A stretch of DNA of 64,000 bases, from positions 1-64,000 of the forward strand of contig BTUU01000006.1 of assembly GCA_045863555.1 (NCBI GenBank), read 5' to 3'. A model generated the notes under the pieces. That model made no database searches and was not told the DNA's origin. It was given only the letters and a program-made list of their open reading frames with translations. This document shows positions 1 through 9,966 of this stretch, piece after piece. Source of the stretch: JACRLV01 sp045863555 (GTDB lineage: Bacteria; Planctomycetota; Phycisphaerae; UBA1845; Fen-1342). Position 1 is the stretch's first letter. Each line of letters opens with the position of its first letter. A program made the translations under genes and the position numbers.

Positions 1-61
1 GCCCTCCCGCCACGCCAACGCCGATCGCAGCGGCGAAGTGCGAAAGTTGGGCTAAAGCGGA

Positions 62-3000
62 TCAGCCGGCGGCAGCGTCCCGCTCCGCCGCGTACAGTGG
101 CCGGGCGCCGTCGGACTCTTTCGCCGCGCCGGGCACGCCGCGGAGGCGGAGCGAGTCGATCGCGCCGAGCAGGGTTGAGACTTCGAAGGGCTTTGAAACG
201 AAGCCGATCAGCGGGTCGTCGAATCCTCCGAGGACCGACTCTTCCGTATAGCCGCTGGTCATAACGATCGGCAAGGCGGGCGCTGCCGAGCGCAGTCGAC
301 GGCCAACTTCGAGTCCGGTCATGCCAGGCATCGTCACGTCGATGACGGCGGCGTCGAATCGGCCGTTGCGCTCGAACTGGCGGATCGCGGCGTCTCCGGA
401 ATCGGCCGCGACAACCTCCCAGCCAGAGATCTTCAGCACTTCGCCAACGGTATGGCGGACGATCGCCTCGTCATCAACCAGGAGTACTCGACCCGGCAGC
501 AGGCCAGGTCGCGCTGCGGAAGGCTGACCATTGTCGTTCGGCAGCTTTCCTGGCGGAAATGCGAGCACGAACCGCGTTTCGACGCCGCGTTCAATCTCGA
601 CCTTGACCGCTCCTTCATGGCGCTTCATCGTGGCGAGCACGACCGCGAGGCCGAGGCCCCGGCCGGTGAATTTCGTCGAGAAAAACGGGTCGAAGATGCG
701 TTCCACCATCATCGGATCGAGCGCGCCGGCCGAGTCGGTGACTTCGACGCAGGCGTAGCGACCGGGCCGGAGGGCGGTCGGCGGTGGCGTGCGATTGAGA
801 TATTCGTCGCTGAGCTCGCGAACGGTTGTCCGCACCGTGATGCGCCCCGGGTCGTCGGCGAAGACATCGGCGGCGTTGACGACCAGGTTCATGACTGCCT
901 GACGGATCTGGGTAAGGTCGCCAACAACGCCGATTTTCTCTGCGGGAGGTTCGATCTCCAGGCAGACGCTGGGTCCGAGTCGGGGACCGAGAAGCCCGGG
1001 CATCTCCGCGACAACCCGTGCAAGGTCGACCGGCTCGGTTCGGAGACGTGCCTTGCCGGCGTAAGCGAGGAGCTGGCGAGTCAGGTCGGCGGCGCGATTC
1101 CCGGCGTTCACGAGCTGGCTGAGGATCGGCATGGCGGCATGGTCCGGAGAGAGCATCGACTGTGCCATCGATGCGTTGCCGAGGATGCCCACGAGCAGAT
1201 TGTTGAAGTCGTGCGCGATTCCACCCGCAAGAACTCCGAGGCTCTCCAGCCGCGCTGCGTGTGCGCGCGTCTCCTCGAAGCGCTTCCGCTCCTCTTCCGC
1301 GAGATGGGCGTCCGTTACGTCGAGCGTCGCGCCGACGAGGCGGACGGCCCTGCCCGCAGCGTCCAGTTGCACGGCGGCACGCGAGGAGAGCCACCGGATC
1401 TCGCATGCGTCGCCGGCGCCCGACGGACGGAGGACGCGAAAGCGAACCTCATAGCGCGCATTGTGATCTCGGGCCGCCGCCACAGCCGCCGATACCGCCG
1501 CACGGTCGTTCGGCTCCATGCGTTCAAGGAACATGAATCGGGAGTATCGGCCGGGCGGAAGATCGAAACCGAAGAAGCGCAGTAGTGCGGCGTCGGCATC
1601 GATCTCATCGGTCGAAAAATCGATGAACCAGGTTGCGAGATCCGCGCCCTCGATCGCGGCTCGCAGCAGCGCCTGCGTTTCGCGAAGTCGGGCTTCGGTC
1701 CGGACCCGGTCAGTGACATCTCGAATGAGCAGCAGGATGAGGCTCCGGCCCTCCGACTCGATTACGGACGCTGAAATGTCGACTTCAATCGTTGCGCCGC
1801 CGCAACCGCGCTGGCGGAGATGAAAGCTCGAGTGGACGCGGCTTGAGACGAGCTCGTGGACCCGGCGAGACAACTCGTCGGGCTCGTCCGCGAGCCGGTC
1901 GACCGAGAGCCCGACGAGCTGATCGCGGCGATAGCTGTAGAGCTCGGCGGCGCGCTCGTTCGCGGCGACGATCACGGCGGAACCGGGATCGAATACCAGA
2001 ATGGCGTCGTGTGAACACTCGAAGATCTCGCGGTAACGGTGCTCGGTTCGAACAAGCTCATCGGCGGTGCGGCGCTGCTCCGTCAGATCGAGCAGCAGAC
2101 CGTTCCAGAGAACTCCGTCCGGCGCGGGGTTGGGGGTGGCGATCGAGTGGACCCAACGATAGAGGCCAGCCGCGTCACGCAGGCGAAATTCGACGTCGAA
2201 GCGCACAACCGATTCGCGACTGGCCCGCGTGGCCGCCTGGTATGCGGGTCGATCGTCGTGATGGATGTCGTTGAAGATAGTCTGTTCGTACGGACGATTC
2301 AGATCGAGCGCTGGGAAAAGGCGTTTCCACGCTGAGAAATTGGGGTTGGCGTAGACGAGCGAGCGTTTTCCGTCGCGACCTACCCAATACTGGTAAACGA
2401 GGGCCGGGCTCGATTCCGCGATCAGGCGGTAGCGTGCCTCGCTGCGCTCGAGTTCGCGGCGGCGGCGGGCGAGGGAGCGGGCGAGCAGGCCGACGCCGAC
2501 GGTCGCGGCGAACAGTACGGTGATCGCGGCAAGCAGAATATTGCGGGCGGTCGCGCCGGTAAGACGGACCGGCAGTTCAACCGGCTGGAGCGCCTGGAGC
2601 CAGACCCGGTACAACCGATCGTGCTCACCGGATTCGCGAGCCCAGGCGAGGCCGCGATTGAGATCGGCAATGAGCTGGGTCTGGCCCGGTTGGAAGGCGG
2701 CGGCGAAGGCCTCGTCGAACTGCGGGTCCGGCAGCGGGAATTCGACCAGGCTCTGGAGACTCCATTTTTCGATCTCCACGCGACCGGCCATCTGAGTCGT
2801 GACCAGGTAATCGTGTTCACCCCCGGCCAGTGCCTTAAAGGCGTACTTCAGGGCATCGAGGTGAACGACGGGGACTTCGTTCCGCTGGCACCACTCGTGC
2901 GCCGTCCCCGCCCGAGCGACGACCACGCGCGATTTCCGCAACAACGGGAGGTCCGGGGTCGGGGTGCCCGCGCGGGCGAAAACGGCGCCGCGGCAGACCA

Positions 3001-3334
3001 CGATCGGCGCGGAATAGTCGACGCTCCACATGTACGTGTCGGCAACCTGGAGCGGGCATAGCAGATCGCACCCACCGGATTTGAGTTCAGCGAGCCCGTT
3101 GCCGTCAGAATCGAGGGAACGGAATTCGACCTGATAGCCGACGCGTCCGAACGCCGCCCGGAGAAGGTCGATTGCAAAGCCGGCGGGCCGACCGTCGGGG
3201 TCGAGCTGAGTCAACCCGCGCGCCCGATTGGGATGGGGTACGCCGACAATCACGCGGGCTGGCTGACTCGTGGTCTGCGCGGGCGCGAGACCGGCGAGCA
3301 CGACTGCGAGCGCCGCCAGCAGAAAGGTCCTCAT
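62..3334 (-). CDS. Hybrid sensor histidine kinase with periplasmic solute-binding sensor
   Basis: Membrane sensor kinase of about 1090 residues. The ATG at 3334 is preferred over a GTG 33 codons upstream because it opens a clear signal peptide (MRTFLLAALAVVLAG). Order: periplasmic SBP_bac_3-like domain (about 30-245), one membrane segment (about 265-290), three PAS-like domains (about 303, 432 and 555 onward), a HisKA-type region with GGIAHDFNN (phosphorylated His near 708), an HATPase domain (N box NLVVNAAD, GRGLGLAVV), and a C-terminal receiver with VIDVTMPGM and the conserved Lys in SKPF. The N/G1 motif reads TDSAGAL instead of the common TDTGxGM, a mild deviation. An amino-acid-like ligand is suggested by the SBP family. 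No response regulator lies beside it, so phosphate probably passes first to its own receiver. Confidence 0.9.
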   Translation of the reverse strand: MRTFLLAALAVVLAGLAPAQTTSQPARVIVGVPHPNRARGLTQLDPDGRPAGFAIDLLRAAFGRVGYQVEFRSLDSDGNGLAELKSGGCDLLCPLQVADTYMWSVDYSAPIVVCRGAVFARAGTPTPDLPLLRKSRVVVARAGTAHEWCQRNEVPVVHLDALKYAFKALAGGEHDYLVTTQMAGRVEIEKWSLQSLVEFPLPDPQFDEAFAAAFQPGQTQLIADLNRGLAWARESGEHDRLYRVWLQALQPVELPVRLTGATARNILLAAITVLFAATVGVGLLARSLARRRRELERSEARYRLIAESSPALVYQYWVGRDGKRSLVYANPNFSAWKRLFPALDLNRPYEQTIFNDIHHDDRPAYQAATRASRESVVRFDVEFRLRDAAGLYRWVHSIATPNPAPDGVLWNGLLLDLTEQRRTADELVRTEHRYREIFECSHDAILVFDPGSAVIVAANERAAELYSYRRDQLVGLSVDRLADEPDELSRRVHELVSSRVHSSFHLRQRGCGGATIEVDISASVIESEGRSLILLLIRDVTDRVRTEARLRETQALLRAAIEGADLATWFIDFSTDEIDADAALLRFFGFDLPPGRYSRFMFLERMEPNDRAAVSAAVAAARDHNARYEVRFRVLRPSGAGDACEIRWLSSRAAVQLDAAGRAVRLVGATLDVTDAHLAEEERKRFEETRAHAARLESLGVLAGGIAHDFNNLLVGILGNASMAQSMLSPDHAAMPILSQLVNAGNRAADLTRQLLAYAGKARLRTEPVDLARVVAEMPGLLGPRLGPSVCLEIEPPAEKIGVVGDLTQIRQAVMNLVVNAADVFADDPGRITVRTTVRELSDEYLNRTPPPTALRPGRYACVEVTDSAGALDPMMVERIFDPFFSTKFTGRGLGLAVVLATMKRHEGAVKVEIERGVETRFVLAFPPGKLPNDNGQPSAARPGLLPGRVLLVDDEAIVRHTVGEVLKISGWEVVAADSGDAAIRQFERNGRFDAAVIDVTMPGMTGLEVGRRLRSAAPALPIVMTSGYTEESVLGGFDDPLIGFVSKPFEVSTLLGAIDSLRLRGVPGAAKESDGARPLYAAERDAAAG

Positions 3335-3529
3335 CGCTGTTCTGGACAGGACTTGTCGCACAAAACCCCCGGCCGATTGAGGGAAGTCGGGCTTTCGAGA
3401 TGGTAACCGATGAGGGGACGCTGTGAGCGGCACGAAATTTGGCCAGATTCAGCGGTTCCGCGTAGACTTCCGGGTTCGGCCGGCGACGGTACACGACGTC
3501 CTGCGGTCCGGGTTTCCTGGGAGTGACGA

Positions 3530-4699
3530 ATGAGCGAACATGGACTGATCACGCCGCACGGCGGAAAACTGGTGAATCTCCTCGTTTCCGAGAGCCGGAG
3601 GGCGGCGCTTGCCGCATCGACCGAGAAGGTGACGAAGATCAGGCTTCCGGAACGGGAGCAGTGCGATCTCGAACTGCTGGCCGTCGGGGCGATGTCGCCG
3701 CTCACGCGGTTCATGTCGGACGCGGATTTTCACAGCGTCTGCGACAACATGAAGCTGGCGAGCGGTCTGCCGTGGACGGTGCCCGTGACCTGCTCGGTGG
3801 ACAAGGCGACCGCGGAGAAGATCGACCTGGGTTCGTCGGTGGCGCTGGCCGACGACAAGGACCGCGTGCTGGCCGTGATGGTCGTCGAAGAGAAGTACGT
3901 CCACGACAAGAAGAAGGAGTGCGAGCGGGTCTACAAGACGACCGAGGCCGCGCATCCGGGCGTGGCCGTCACGATGTCGCAGGGCGATGTCTGCCTCAGC
4001 GGGCCGCTCGAAGTATTGACCCCGCGGCATGAGCCGGACTGGACGCAATACCGGCTGACGCCGGCGCAAACGCGGGCGGCGTTCAGCGAACGCGGATGGC
4101 AGACGGTGGTCGCGTTCCAGACGCGCAATCCGATCCATCGGGCCCACGAGTACATCACGAAGTGCGCGCTGGAGATCTGCGATGGGCTGATGGTTCACCC
4201 GCTCGTAGGACAGACGCAGAAAGGCGACATCCCCGCGGATGTGCGGATGCGCTGCTACGAGGCTCTGCTGAAAAACTACTACTCGCCGAAGAACAGCCTG
4301 CTGGCGGTGTGGCCGGCGGCGATGCGCTACGCGGGGCCGAAGGAGGCGATCATCCACGCGCTGATCCGGAAGAACTACGGCGTGACGCATTTCATCGTCG
4401 GCCGGGATCACGCGGGCGTGGGCAGTTACTACGGCACGTACGACGCGCAGAAGCTCTTCGACGAATTCGACCCGGCCGCAATCGGCATCACGCCGCTCAA
4501 GTTTGAAAACAGCTTCTGGTGCCGCAAATCGGGCAGTATGGCGACGGACAAGACGACGTTTTCGACGCCGGAGGAGCGGGTGTCGCTGAGCGGAACGGCG
4601 GTGCGCGAGATGCTGGCGAAGGGGCAGCGGCCGCCGGTGGAGTTCACGCGGCCGGAGATCGCGGACATCCTGATCGAGAGCATGAAGTCGGGGGGATAA
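3530..4699 (+). CDS. sat: Sulfate adenylyltransferase (ATP sulfurylase)
   Basis: Makes adenosine 5'-phosphosulfate from ATP and sulfate, the first step of sulfate activation. The 389-residue protein has the single-polypeptide Sat/MET3 architecture: an N-terminal PUA-like domain, the catalytic QTRNPIHRAHE motif near residue 200, and the GRDHAGVG motif near 290. Length is normal for the bacterial family, and there is no APS kinase extension. A GGGAG ribosome site lies 6 bases before the ATG. No other sulfur gene is adjacent, so whether it serves assimilation or dissimilation cannot be told from this window. Confidence 0.95.
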   Translation: MSEHGLITPHGGKLVNLLVSESRRAALAASTEKVTKIRLPEREQCDLELLAVGAMSPLTRFMSDADFHSVCDNMKLASGLPWTVPVTCSVDKATAEKIDLGSSVALADDKDRVLAVMVVEEKYVHDKKKECERVYKTTEAAHPGVAVTMSQGDVCLSGPLEVLTPRHEPDWTQYRLTPAQTRAAFSERGWQTVVAFQTRNPIHRAHEYITKCALEICDGLMVHPLVGQTQKGDIPADVRMRCYEALLKNYYSPKNSLLAVWPAAMRYAGPKEAIIHALIRKNYGVTHFIVGRDHAGVGSYYGTYDAQKLFDEFDPAAIGITPLKFENSFWCRKSGSMATDKTTFSTPEERVSLSGTAVREMLAKGQRPPVEFTRPEIADILIESMKSGG

Positions 4700-4737
4700 T
4701 CATCGACGCGTCGGTCTTGACCCGTCTATTTGGGGGG

Positions 4738-4881
4738 ATGCTCGCGTTTGCCTGTTCGATCAACCTGTTCGTGATGTATCAACAGAAACGGCTGCATCCA
4801 CGGGTCCAGAGAGTACTTTTGATCACTTCCATGATCTTCGCGATGGTCAGTGCGGGGGTGCTGATCGCGAACGGTACGTGA
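4738..4881 (+). CDS. Possible small two-helix membrane protein
   Basis: A short frame just after sat encodes about 48 residues from ATG 4738, or about 55 from TTG 4717. It has two hydrophobic stretches (LAFACSINLFVMY and VLLITSMIFAMVSAGVLI) separated by a basic loop with KRLHPRVQR. The hydrophobic pattern suggests a real helical hairpin. The ribosome site is ambiguous because the G-run before ATG 4738 is too close. I do not recognise a family. Confidence 0.35.
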   Translation: MLAFACSINLFVMYQQKRLHPRVQRVLLITSMIFAMVSAGVLIANGT

Positions 4882-4949
4882 AGCGGCGATGACACCGAGA
4901 GTCAGAATGTAGACCAGCGCCGTCGATCCGGTCCACGCGGAGCCGTAGC

Positions 4950-6113
4950 ATGCCCGACCAGCAAGCGATGCCGCGATGGCTTGACGATGAAGGCTGCGTC
5001 GCGGCCGACTGGCCGTGTCTGAATTGCGGATACAACCTGCGAACGCGACACGAGACCGACGGCTGTCCAGCCTGTGGAACACGCGTCTCGAGTTCCGGCC
5101 CTCGACCCGGCGAAATCAAGCTGATCAATGTCGAGTGGGCTCCGCCGCCCGAGCCGCGGCGTCGATTCTGGCTGATTCTCGCTGCTGTGATCGTTGGAAC
5201 GCCCATTGTCGTCGCGGCGATCCTCATCCTGGTCCCCCTCGCGCTTCAGGCGGGCCCGGCCGAATGGGCGATTGTCATCGCCGTGGGGGTTGCACTGATC
5301 GGGCTGATCATCTGGCGTCGACGACGCGCTATCGTCCGTGCGACGAACAAATTACGAGAAACGCTGGAAATCTGCGGCGACGATCCGGCCAAGGCAATTG
5401 AAGCAGCACTCGCCACGGCCAAGCCGCCCTATTTTGTCACTCTCTCCCACCTGGGCGGCTATCTGGTTGGAACCGGGCACGTCGGGGTATGCGTGCGAAT
5501 CGCGCGTCAGGAGTCGCTGACGGATTTAAAACCGATCGCCGTGCCGTTTGAAGCCATTCCCTTTGACGAATTCGACGAGCGGTTTGATCAGGTGACTGCG
5601 GCGGGCCGGCCGCCGCGCGCGGAGCAACTTCTGGAAAAACTCCTGACGCGCGATGATCGGCCGGAATCGAAGCGTACCTACCGCTGGTGGATGGCTCGCC
5701 GCCGATGGGTCGCCGTCCTATTCGGAGTCACGGGAATTGTCGCGGTCACGAGGATGGCCTGGGATCAGAGGGTGTCGTTCGGGAGTGCTTACTTTGTCTT
5801 GATTGCGATCTGGATCGGATTCGCGTTTCTGCGCGATGCGAGCATCCGTGGACAGCGGCTCTTTTTCATTCCTGGCGGTGTTATGCGTCGCTGGCCCCGC
5901 AAAGGCAAATGCGAGGTCGATGTGTTTTCCCGTCGAAACTCGGTCCTCGCGCTGCTTCAAACCGATCGCGACTCATTTGCGTGGACTGTCGTTGATCAAT
6001 CTGGGCGATGGTGCGGCTATATGGCGACAAAGACCGAAGCGGAGATGCTCGTCCGGACGTGGCTGAGTCCGATCGAGCCTCCCAGGCCCGATCGGCTTTC
6101 GGATTTCGCGTAG
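4950..6113 (+). CDS. Membrane protein with N-terminal zinc ribbon
   Basis: Unknown function, 387 residues. Near residues 25-50 it has a CxxCGYNL...CPACG zinc ribbon, a pattern that recurs in two other proteins of this window. Four hydrophobic segments follow: two between the ribbon and residue 130 (FWLILAAVIVGTPIVVAAI and AEWAIVIAVGVALIGLIIW), then two near residues 250-295 after a soluble middle part. The tail is basic and soluble. GGAG lies 9 bases before the ATG. It sits alone between sat and a convergent gene. Confidence 0.75.
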   Translation: MPDQQAMPRWLDDEGCVAADWPCLNCGYNLRTRHETDGCPACGTRVSSSGPRPGEIKLINVEWAPPPEPRRRFWLILAAVIVGTPIVVAAILILVPLALQAGPAEWAIVIAVGVALIGLIIWRRRRAIVRATNKLRETLEICGDDPAKAIEAALATAKPPYFVTLSHLGGYLVGTGHVGVCVRIARQESLTDLKPIAVPFEAIPFDEFDERFDQVTAAGRPPRAEQLLEKLLTRDDRPESKRTYRWWMARRRWVAVLFGVTGIVAVTRMAWDQRVSFGSAYFVLIAIWIGFAFLRDASIRGQRLFFIPGGVMRRWPRKGKCEVDVFSRRNSVLALLQTDRDSFAWTVVDQSGRWCGYMATKTEAEMLVRTWLSPIEPPRPDRLSDFA

Positions 6114-6182
6114 TCAGGCGACGATTGCAGTGATTGTTGCGAAAGCCGAATGCTCGGTCACCCAATGGTCACAGGACTGTCC

Positions 6183-6214
6183 GACCGCGCGACGCCACGT
6201 CGCGCCGCGCGGTC
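6183..6214. terminator. GC-rich hairpin between convergent genes
   Basis: A 9-bp perfect stem (GACCGCGCG with CGCGCGGTC) and a 14-base loop lies between the ends of two convergent genes. There is no T-tract on either side, so it is terminator-like at best. Confidence 0.4.
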
Positions 6215-6234
6215 AGCGTTTGTAAGTCTCCCGT

Positions 6235-6651
6235 CTATTGAGCGATTGCGGCCGCGCCGGAAACCCGCAACGTGCAGGTCGCGATAACTCCGCCAAGCGA
6301 AACGCCGAGCGCGCCAAGAACCGGCAGCAGCCAGAAGTACCACGCCGGTGCAGGACCTGCCGAGGTGAGCGCGTACGTTACGCCGAGTACGAAAACGAGC
6401 GCCGCAAGCGCGAACGCGTGCCCGAGGCGGTGGCGCAGCGCGATCCGCGCCGCCGCGACGCCGCCGAGAATCGCCGCGAGCGCACTGCCCGCGATGTTGC
6501 CCGCGAGGTACGCCGCGGGCGGCGGCGGCGAGTCAGGCCCGGGCATTTCGAGCGGGACGCCGGCCGCGAGCGCGGCGAGAACCGTCGTGAGCATCGTGAC
6601 GGCTGCGATGACGATATATCCGGCAACGACTGCCAGAATGCTGCGAAGCAT
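6235..6651 (-). CDS. Four-helix membrane protein, unknown
   Basis: 138 residues with four hydrophobic segments: an N-terminal one (SILAVVAGYIVIAAVTML), one near 50 (YLAGNIAGSALAAILGG), one near 80 (FALAALVFVLGVTYAL) and one near 105 (FWLLPVLGALGVSLGGVI). A Pro-rich loop (PGPDSPPPPAAY) joins the first two. The ATG has GAGAGGA upstream. I recognise no family and the neighbours do not suggest a role. Confidence 0.7.
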   Translation of the reverse strand: MLRSILAVVAGYIVIAAVTMLTTVLAALAAGVPLEMPGPDSPPPPAAYLAGNIAGSALAAILGGVAAARIALRHRLGHAFALAALVFVLGVTYALTSAGPAPAWYFWLLPVLGALGVSLGGVIATCTLRVSGAAAIAQ

Positions 6652-6761
6652 GTGAAATCCTCTCAGAATCCGCCAACCTGCGCGACTTCGCGCGCGGGTG
6701 GCGCGGTTGCATATCCCGTTCGTCCAAACCAGATCTGTCGTGAATGTGACCGCCCGCTGCG

Positions 6762-8144
6762 TTACACGGCGCCCGAGGCGGAACGCAGCAGCTCCAGGCC
6801 GGCGACTTCAGCGGCGTGGATCTGCTCGATGCGGCCGCGCAGGTCGGCTCGGAGCGCGTCGCACTCCGCATCCGAAAGCGGGAAGTCCGCCTTCGCGGCC
6901 CGACTGAGCTCGCCAAGGCGCGACCACACCGCTCGGATCTCCTCGGTCGCCTCCGGCCCGACGTCCGCCCACAGCTCCGCCTTGCGCGTGAGCAGGTCCT
7001 TCGCCTCGCGGAAAAGAGGCACGTGGTCGGGAAGCGCGGCGTCGGCGAGCGCGCTCCACGCCGCGCCGAGCGCCGCGTAGTGCTCCGCGAGTCCGTCGAG
7101 CTGGCGCACCAACTTCGTGACCGCTCGGTGATCGAGCGTTTTCACGGTTCGTGAGGCCGCGCCGAGATATCGCGCGAACATGGCGCGGCTGAGCCCCCCG
7201 CCCGTGCCATAGTGCTCGATGTACTCGAAGACCGACGTCAGGCCCTGCCAGAGGCGGCCCCCGCGAGGAAAGACGTGAGACCAGCTCTCTTTCGAGGCTT
7301 TCCCGTGCATCCGCTCGGCCCATTTCCCGAGACCATCGAGATGAAACATGTCACCGGCCTGCTTGATCGGACGGGAGACAAGTCCCTCCGCACATCGCCG
7401 GAGAGCGTCGCGGATCAGCGACGCGGTATCGGATGCGGCTCGCTCCGCTCCCGAGCCGTCGGATTCGATCCAGAGCAGACGGTGCTTGTCTTTCTTGATC
7501 CGCCCTCGGGCGGCCGTCAGCGTTTCGAGCGGAAGCTCGATTGGCGCATCGCTGGCGTCGCCGATGAGCACCGTGCCCTTCGAATCATCCACGGCATAGA
7601 CCGTAACGACGTGATAGCCGCCACCGCGCATCCACTCAGGCATGCCCCGGTGCGGCAGGCTCGGCGCATCCACCCATGCGATGCACGGCCTCCCCGCCGA
7701 AAGCGCCTCCCGAAGGTTCGCCTCCGCCGCGTTGCTTCCGCCCGACTCTCGCACTTGCGGCCGAACGCCGAGCGGATCGAGCGCCCCACGGAAATAGGCT
7801 TCGAAGTCGTGCCAGAGGTGCCGGCCCGCGACGTAGAAACTGGCGAAATCCTCTTTCTCATACAGAAAGGCGGCGACGCCAATTCCAATGCCCCCGGCGA
7901 GGCCGAACGCTGCCTCCTCAGTCCATCCCCCGCTGCCCAGCGAGTTCGGCACACCCGCAGCATTCAGGAGAACGCGCAGGGCCGTGGCGGCCGGGATCTG
8001 CCCCGGCTGGTGCCAGCGTGCGGCGGGATCCAGCGGCGGCTCAGAATGCTCGGAAAGAAGGTTGCGCCGAGCGGCGGCGTAGCGCTCGCCCGTTTTTTTC
8101 ATCCGCTCGCGGACGAGTTGCTTGAAGTGTTTATGCGCGGTCAC
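6762..8144 (-). CDS. BtrH N-terminal domain / DUF4872 protein
   Basis: 460-residue cytoplasmic protein matching the BtrH_N plus DUF4872 architecture. The N-terminal part carries a papain-like-fold pattern (SNAAEANLREAL, then RPCIAWVDA and GGYHVVTVYAVD, then VLIGDASDAPIEL); the C-terminal half is helical. BtrH is an acyltransferase that attaches the AMBA side chain in butirosin synthesis, but many stand-alone homologues have no known substrate. No carrier protein or antibiotic gene is nearby, so the substrate is unknown. The start is GTG with an AGGAAAGG stretch about 10 bases upstream. Confidence 0.7.
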   Translation of the reverse strand: MTAHKHFKQLVRERMKKTGERYAAARRNLLSEHSEPPLDPAARWHQPGQIPAATALRVLLNAAGVPNSLGSGGWTEEAAFGLAGGIGIGVAAFLYEKEDFASFYVAGRHLWHDFEAYFRGALDPLGVRPQVRESGGSNAAEANLREALSAGRPCIAWVDAPSLPHRGMPEWMRGGGYHVVTVYAVDDSKGTVLIGDASDAPIELPLETLTAARGRIKKDKHRLLWIESDGSGAERAASDTASLIRDALRRCAEGLVSRPIKQAGDMFHLDGLGKWAERMHGKASKESWSHVFPRGGRLWQGLTSVFEYIEHYGTGGGLSRAMFARYLGAASRTVKTLDHRAVTKLVRQLDGLAEHYAALGAAWSALADAALPDHVPLFREAKDLLTRKAELWADVGPEATEEIRAVWSRLGELSRAAKADFPLSDAECDALRADLRGRIEQIHAAEVAGLELLRSASGAV

Positions 8145-8582
8145 GGGGACCAGCCTTTCCTGACGGCGGGACCGCTATCCCACGCATCGCGGCCGGCCGC
8201 GGAAAAAAGCCGATCAACCCGGCGGGCGCCTGACGCGAACACTCGCGCCGAGGGCGAAGACCCGCGGTGAGTCACCGACGCTCGAGGACAAAAATCCCCT
8301 TTACCTCCGCAAAGCCGGGCGGCGTGGGCAACCGGTCAGGAGGTCTGGCGCGAGCAGCGCACGCACAGAAGGATACCGGTGCGGGTGGTTGCGGGCAACA
8401 GATTTTCGCTTGGGACCGCCGTTTTTCGCAAAACTCCGACAAATCCGGACAGCGGTGCGCTTCCCCACTCAACGGGGGCACTTGTCGGGCCGCGCCGCTC
8501 GGTCTATTTATTGATGCTGAGGCTGTCTCAGGCGGACCGGCGCGGCGCCCGGGCAGCGGCTCGACATCTCCGGGGACTCACC
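8145..8582. other. Divergent intergenic region
   Basis: 438 bases between the divergent BtrH-like and ChaN-like genes. It must hold both promoters. I see no convincing -35/-10 pair, no strong hairpin, and no frame with a ribosome site and normal codon use. Confidence 0.5.
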
Positions 8583-9902
8583 ATGATCCGAAGTCTGACG
8601 GCGTCGTTACTGGCTCTATCCCTCGGGCTTCTCGCGGGTTGTGCATCCAGCACGCCACGTCTCGGGCGACCGGCGGTGGATGCTTTGGGCAGCGGCTCCC
8701 TGGTCGGTCAGTTTCGAGCGTTTGACGGCCGGACCGGGCGAGAAATCACGCTGACGCAGGCGGCGCAGATCGCGCGGCGGGCGGACGTCGTCCTCTTCGG
8801 CGAGGAGCACAATGACTTCGTCTGCAACCAGATCGAGGCGCAGCTGCTCGCTGCGCTCGCGGCGGATCGCCCGACCTCGCTGGCGATGGAGTTTTTCGAG
8901 ACCGATACGCAGGCAGCGCTGGACGCATATCTCGATGGCAAACTCGATGAAGCCGACTTCCGCAAGGCCGCGCGACAGGGCAAAGCGTATCTGCGCTCGC
9001 ACCGCCCGTTGATCGAGATCTGCCGGGAAATGAACCTGCCGGTGATCGCCGCAAACACGCCGCGGGAGCTGGTGCGGCGGTTTCGGCAATCCGGGCTCGA
9101 ATATCCGGAGTTCGTGGCGGCGCTGTCGCCGGAAGAACGGATCCTCGTGCCCGCACGGTTCTCGCTCCCGCTCGGGGCCTACTTCGATCGATTCAAAGCC
9201 GCGATGGGCGGACACGGTGCGCCGCCGACGCCGACCGCGCCCGCGCCGAAACCGGACTCGCAACCGGCAGGCGAAGCAGCGGTCGAGATGTCGACCCTCG
9301 CGGACCGGCCGACTTCCTCGGAGCCTGCCCTCACGCCGGTCGAGCCACCACCGGCCGCAACACAACTTGGCGAGCCGGACGCGGGCGCCGCCTCGCAGCC
9401 TGCGGCCTCGTCCCATCCGGCCGTCGAGGAAAACACGGGAGACACACATTCAACGCCCGCGACCGTGCCGGTGGAACCAGGCGCCGAGGCGGCGGCGGAG
9501 CCGACGTCGCACGAATCAGCGGCCTCCGCCGCCGGCGAGCCCTCGACGCAGCCCACCGAGGGCGAGCTGTCTTCCCAGGCCGCGAGCGCGCCGGCACATC
9601 CCAAGATGTCGCCGGAGGAGATGGTTTTGAGCATGTTCAAGGCTCAGTCGCTCTGGGACGACGCCATGGCCGAGTCGATCGCGAACCATCGGAAGCGATT
9701 TTCGGATCGGCGCGTCATGCTCGTGGTCGGCGTGTTCCATGTCCGCGACGACGGGGGTACTGAACTGAAGCTGCACGAGCGCCGGCCGCGCGATCGGGTT
9801 GTGACGATCGCATACCGGGGTGTGAACGATCTCCCGAGCGGGTTCGATCCCGACGATCAGGGGGCGGCTGAAATCGTCATATACGGGCTTAAAACCGAGT
9901 AG
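8583..9902 (+). CDS. ChaN-family lipoprotein with low-complexity insertion
   Basis: 439-residue lipoprotein: signal peptide with lipobox LLAGC. The ChaN/Tiki-type domain (haem-binding uptake family) is visible in VVLFGEEHNDFVCN, LAMEFFETDTQ, FRKAARQGKAYL and LPVIAANTPREL; GEEH and the later Glu match the family's metal/haem-site pattern. The domain is split by a Pro/Ala/Ser/Thr/Glu-rich stretch from about residue 210 to 341, then resumes with a helix and a VMLVVGVFHV strand near the C-terminus. ChaN binds haem in Campylobacter; iron or haem handling here is inferred. ATG 8583 was chosen because it begins the signal peptide. Confidence 0.8.
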   Translation: MIRSLTASLLALSLGLLAGCASSTPRLGRPAVDALGSGSLVGQFRAFDGRTGREITLTQAAQIARRADVVLFGEEHNDFVCNQIEAQLLAALAADRPTSLAMEFFETDTQAALDAYLDGKLDEADFRKAARQGKAYLRSHRPLIEICREMNLPVIAANTPRELVRRFRQSGLEYPEFVAALSPEERILVPARFSLPLGAYFDRFKAAMGGHGAPPTPTAPAPKPDSQPAGEAAVEMSTLADRPTSSEPALTPVEPPPAATQLGEPDAGAASQPAASSHPAVEENTGDTHSTPATVPVEPGAEAAAEPTSHESAASAAGEPSTQPTEGELSSQAASAPAHPKMSPEEMVLSMFKAQSLWDDAMAESIANHRKRFSDRRVMLVVGVFHVRDDGGTELKLHERRPRDRVVTIAYRGVNDLPSGFDPDDQGAAEIVIYGLKTE

Positions 9903-9966
9903 GTGTACGCCGCGGGTTGCGGCTGTCGAGCGGCGCCGCCGCGGGCGGGGCTCTCCGCGAATTTCC

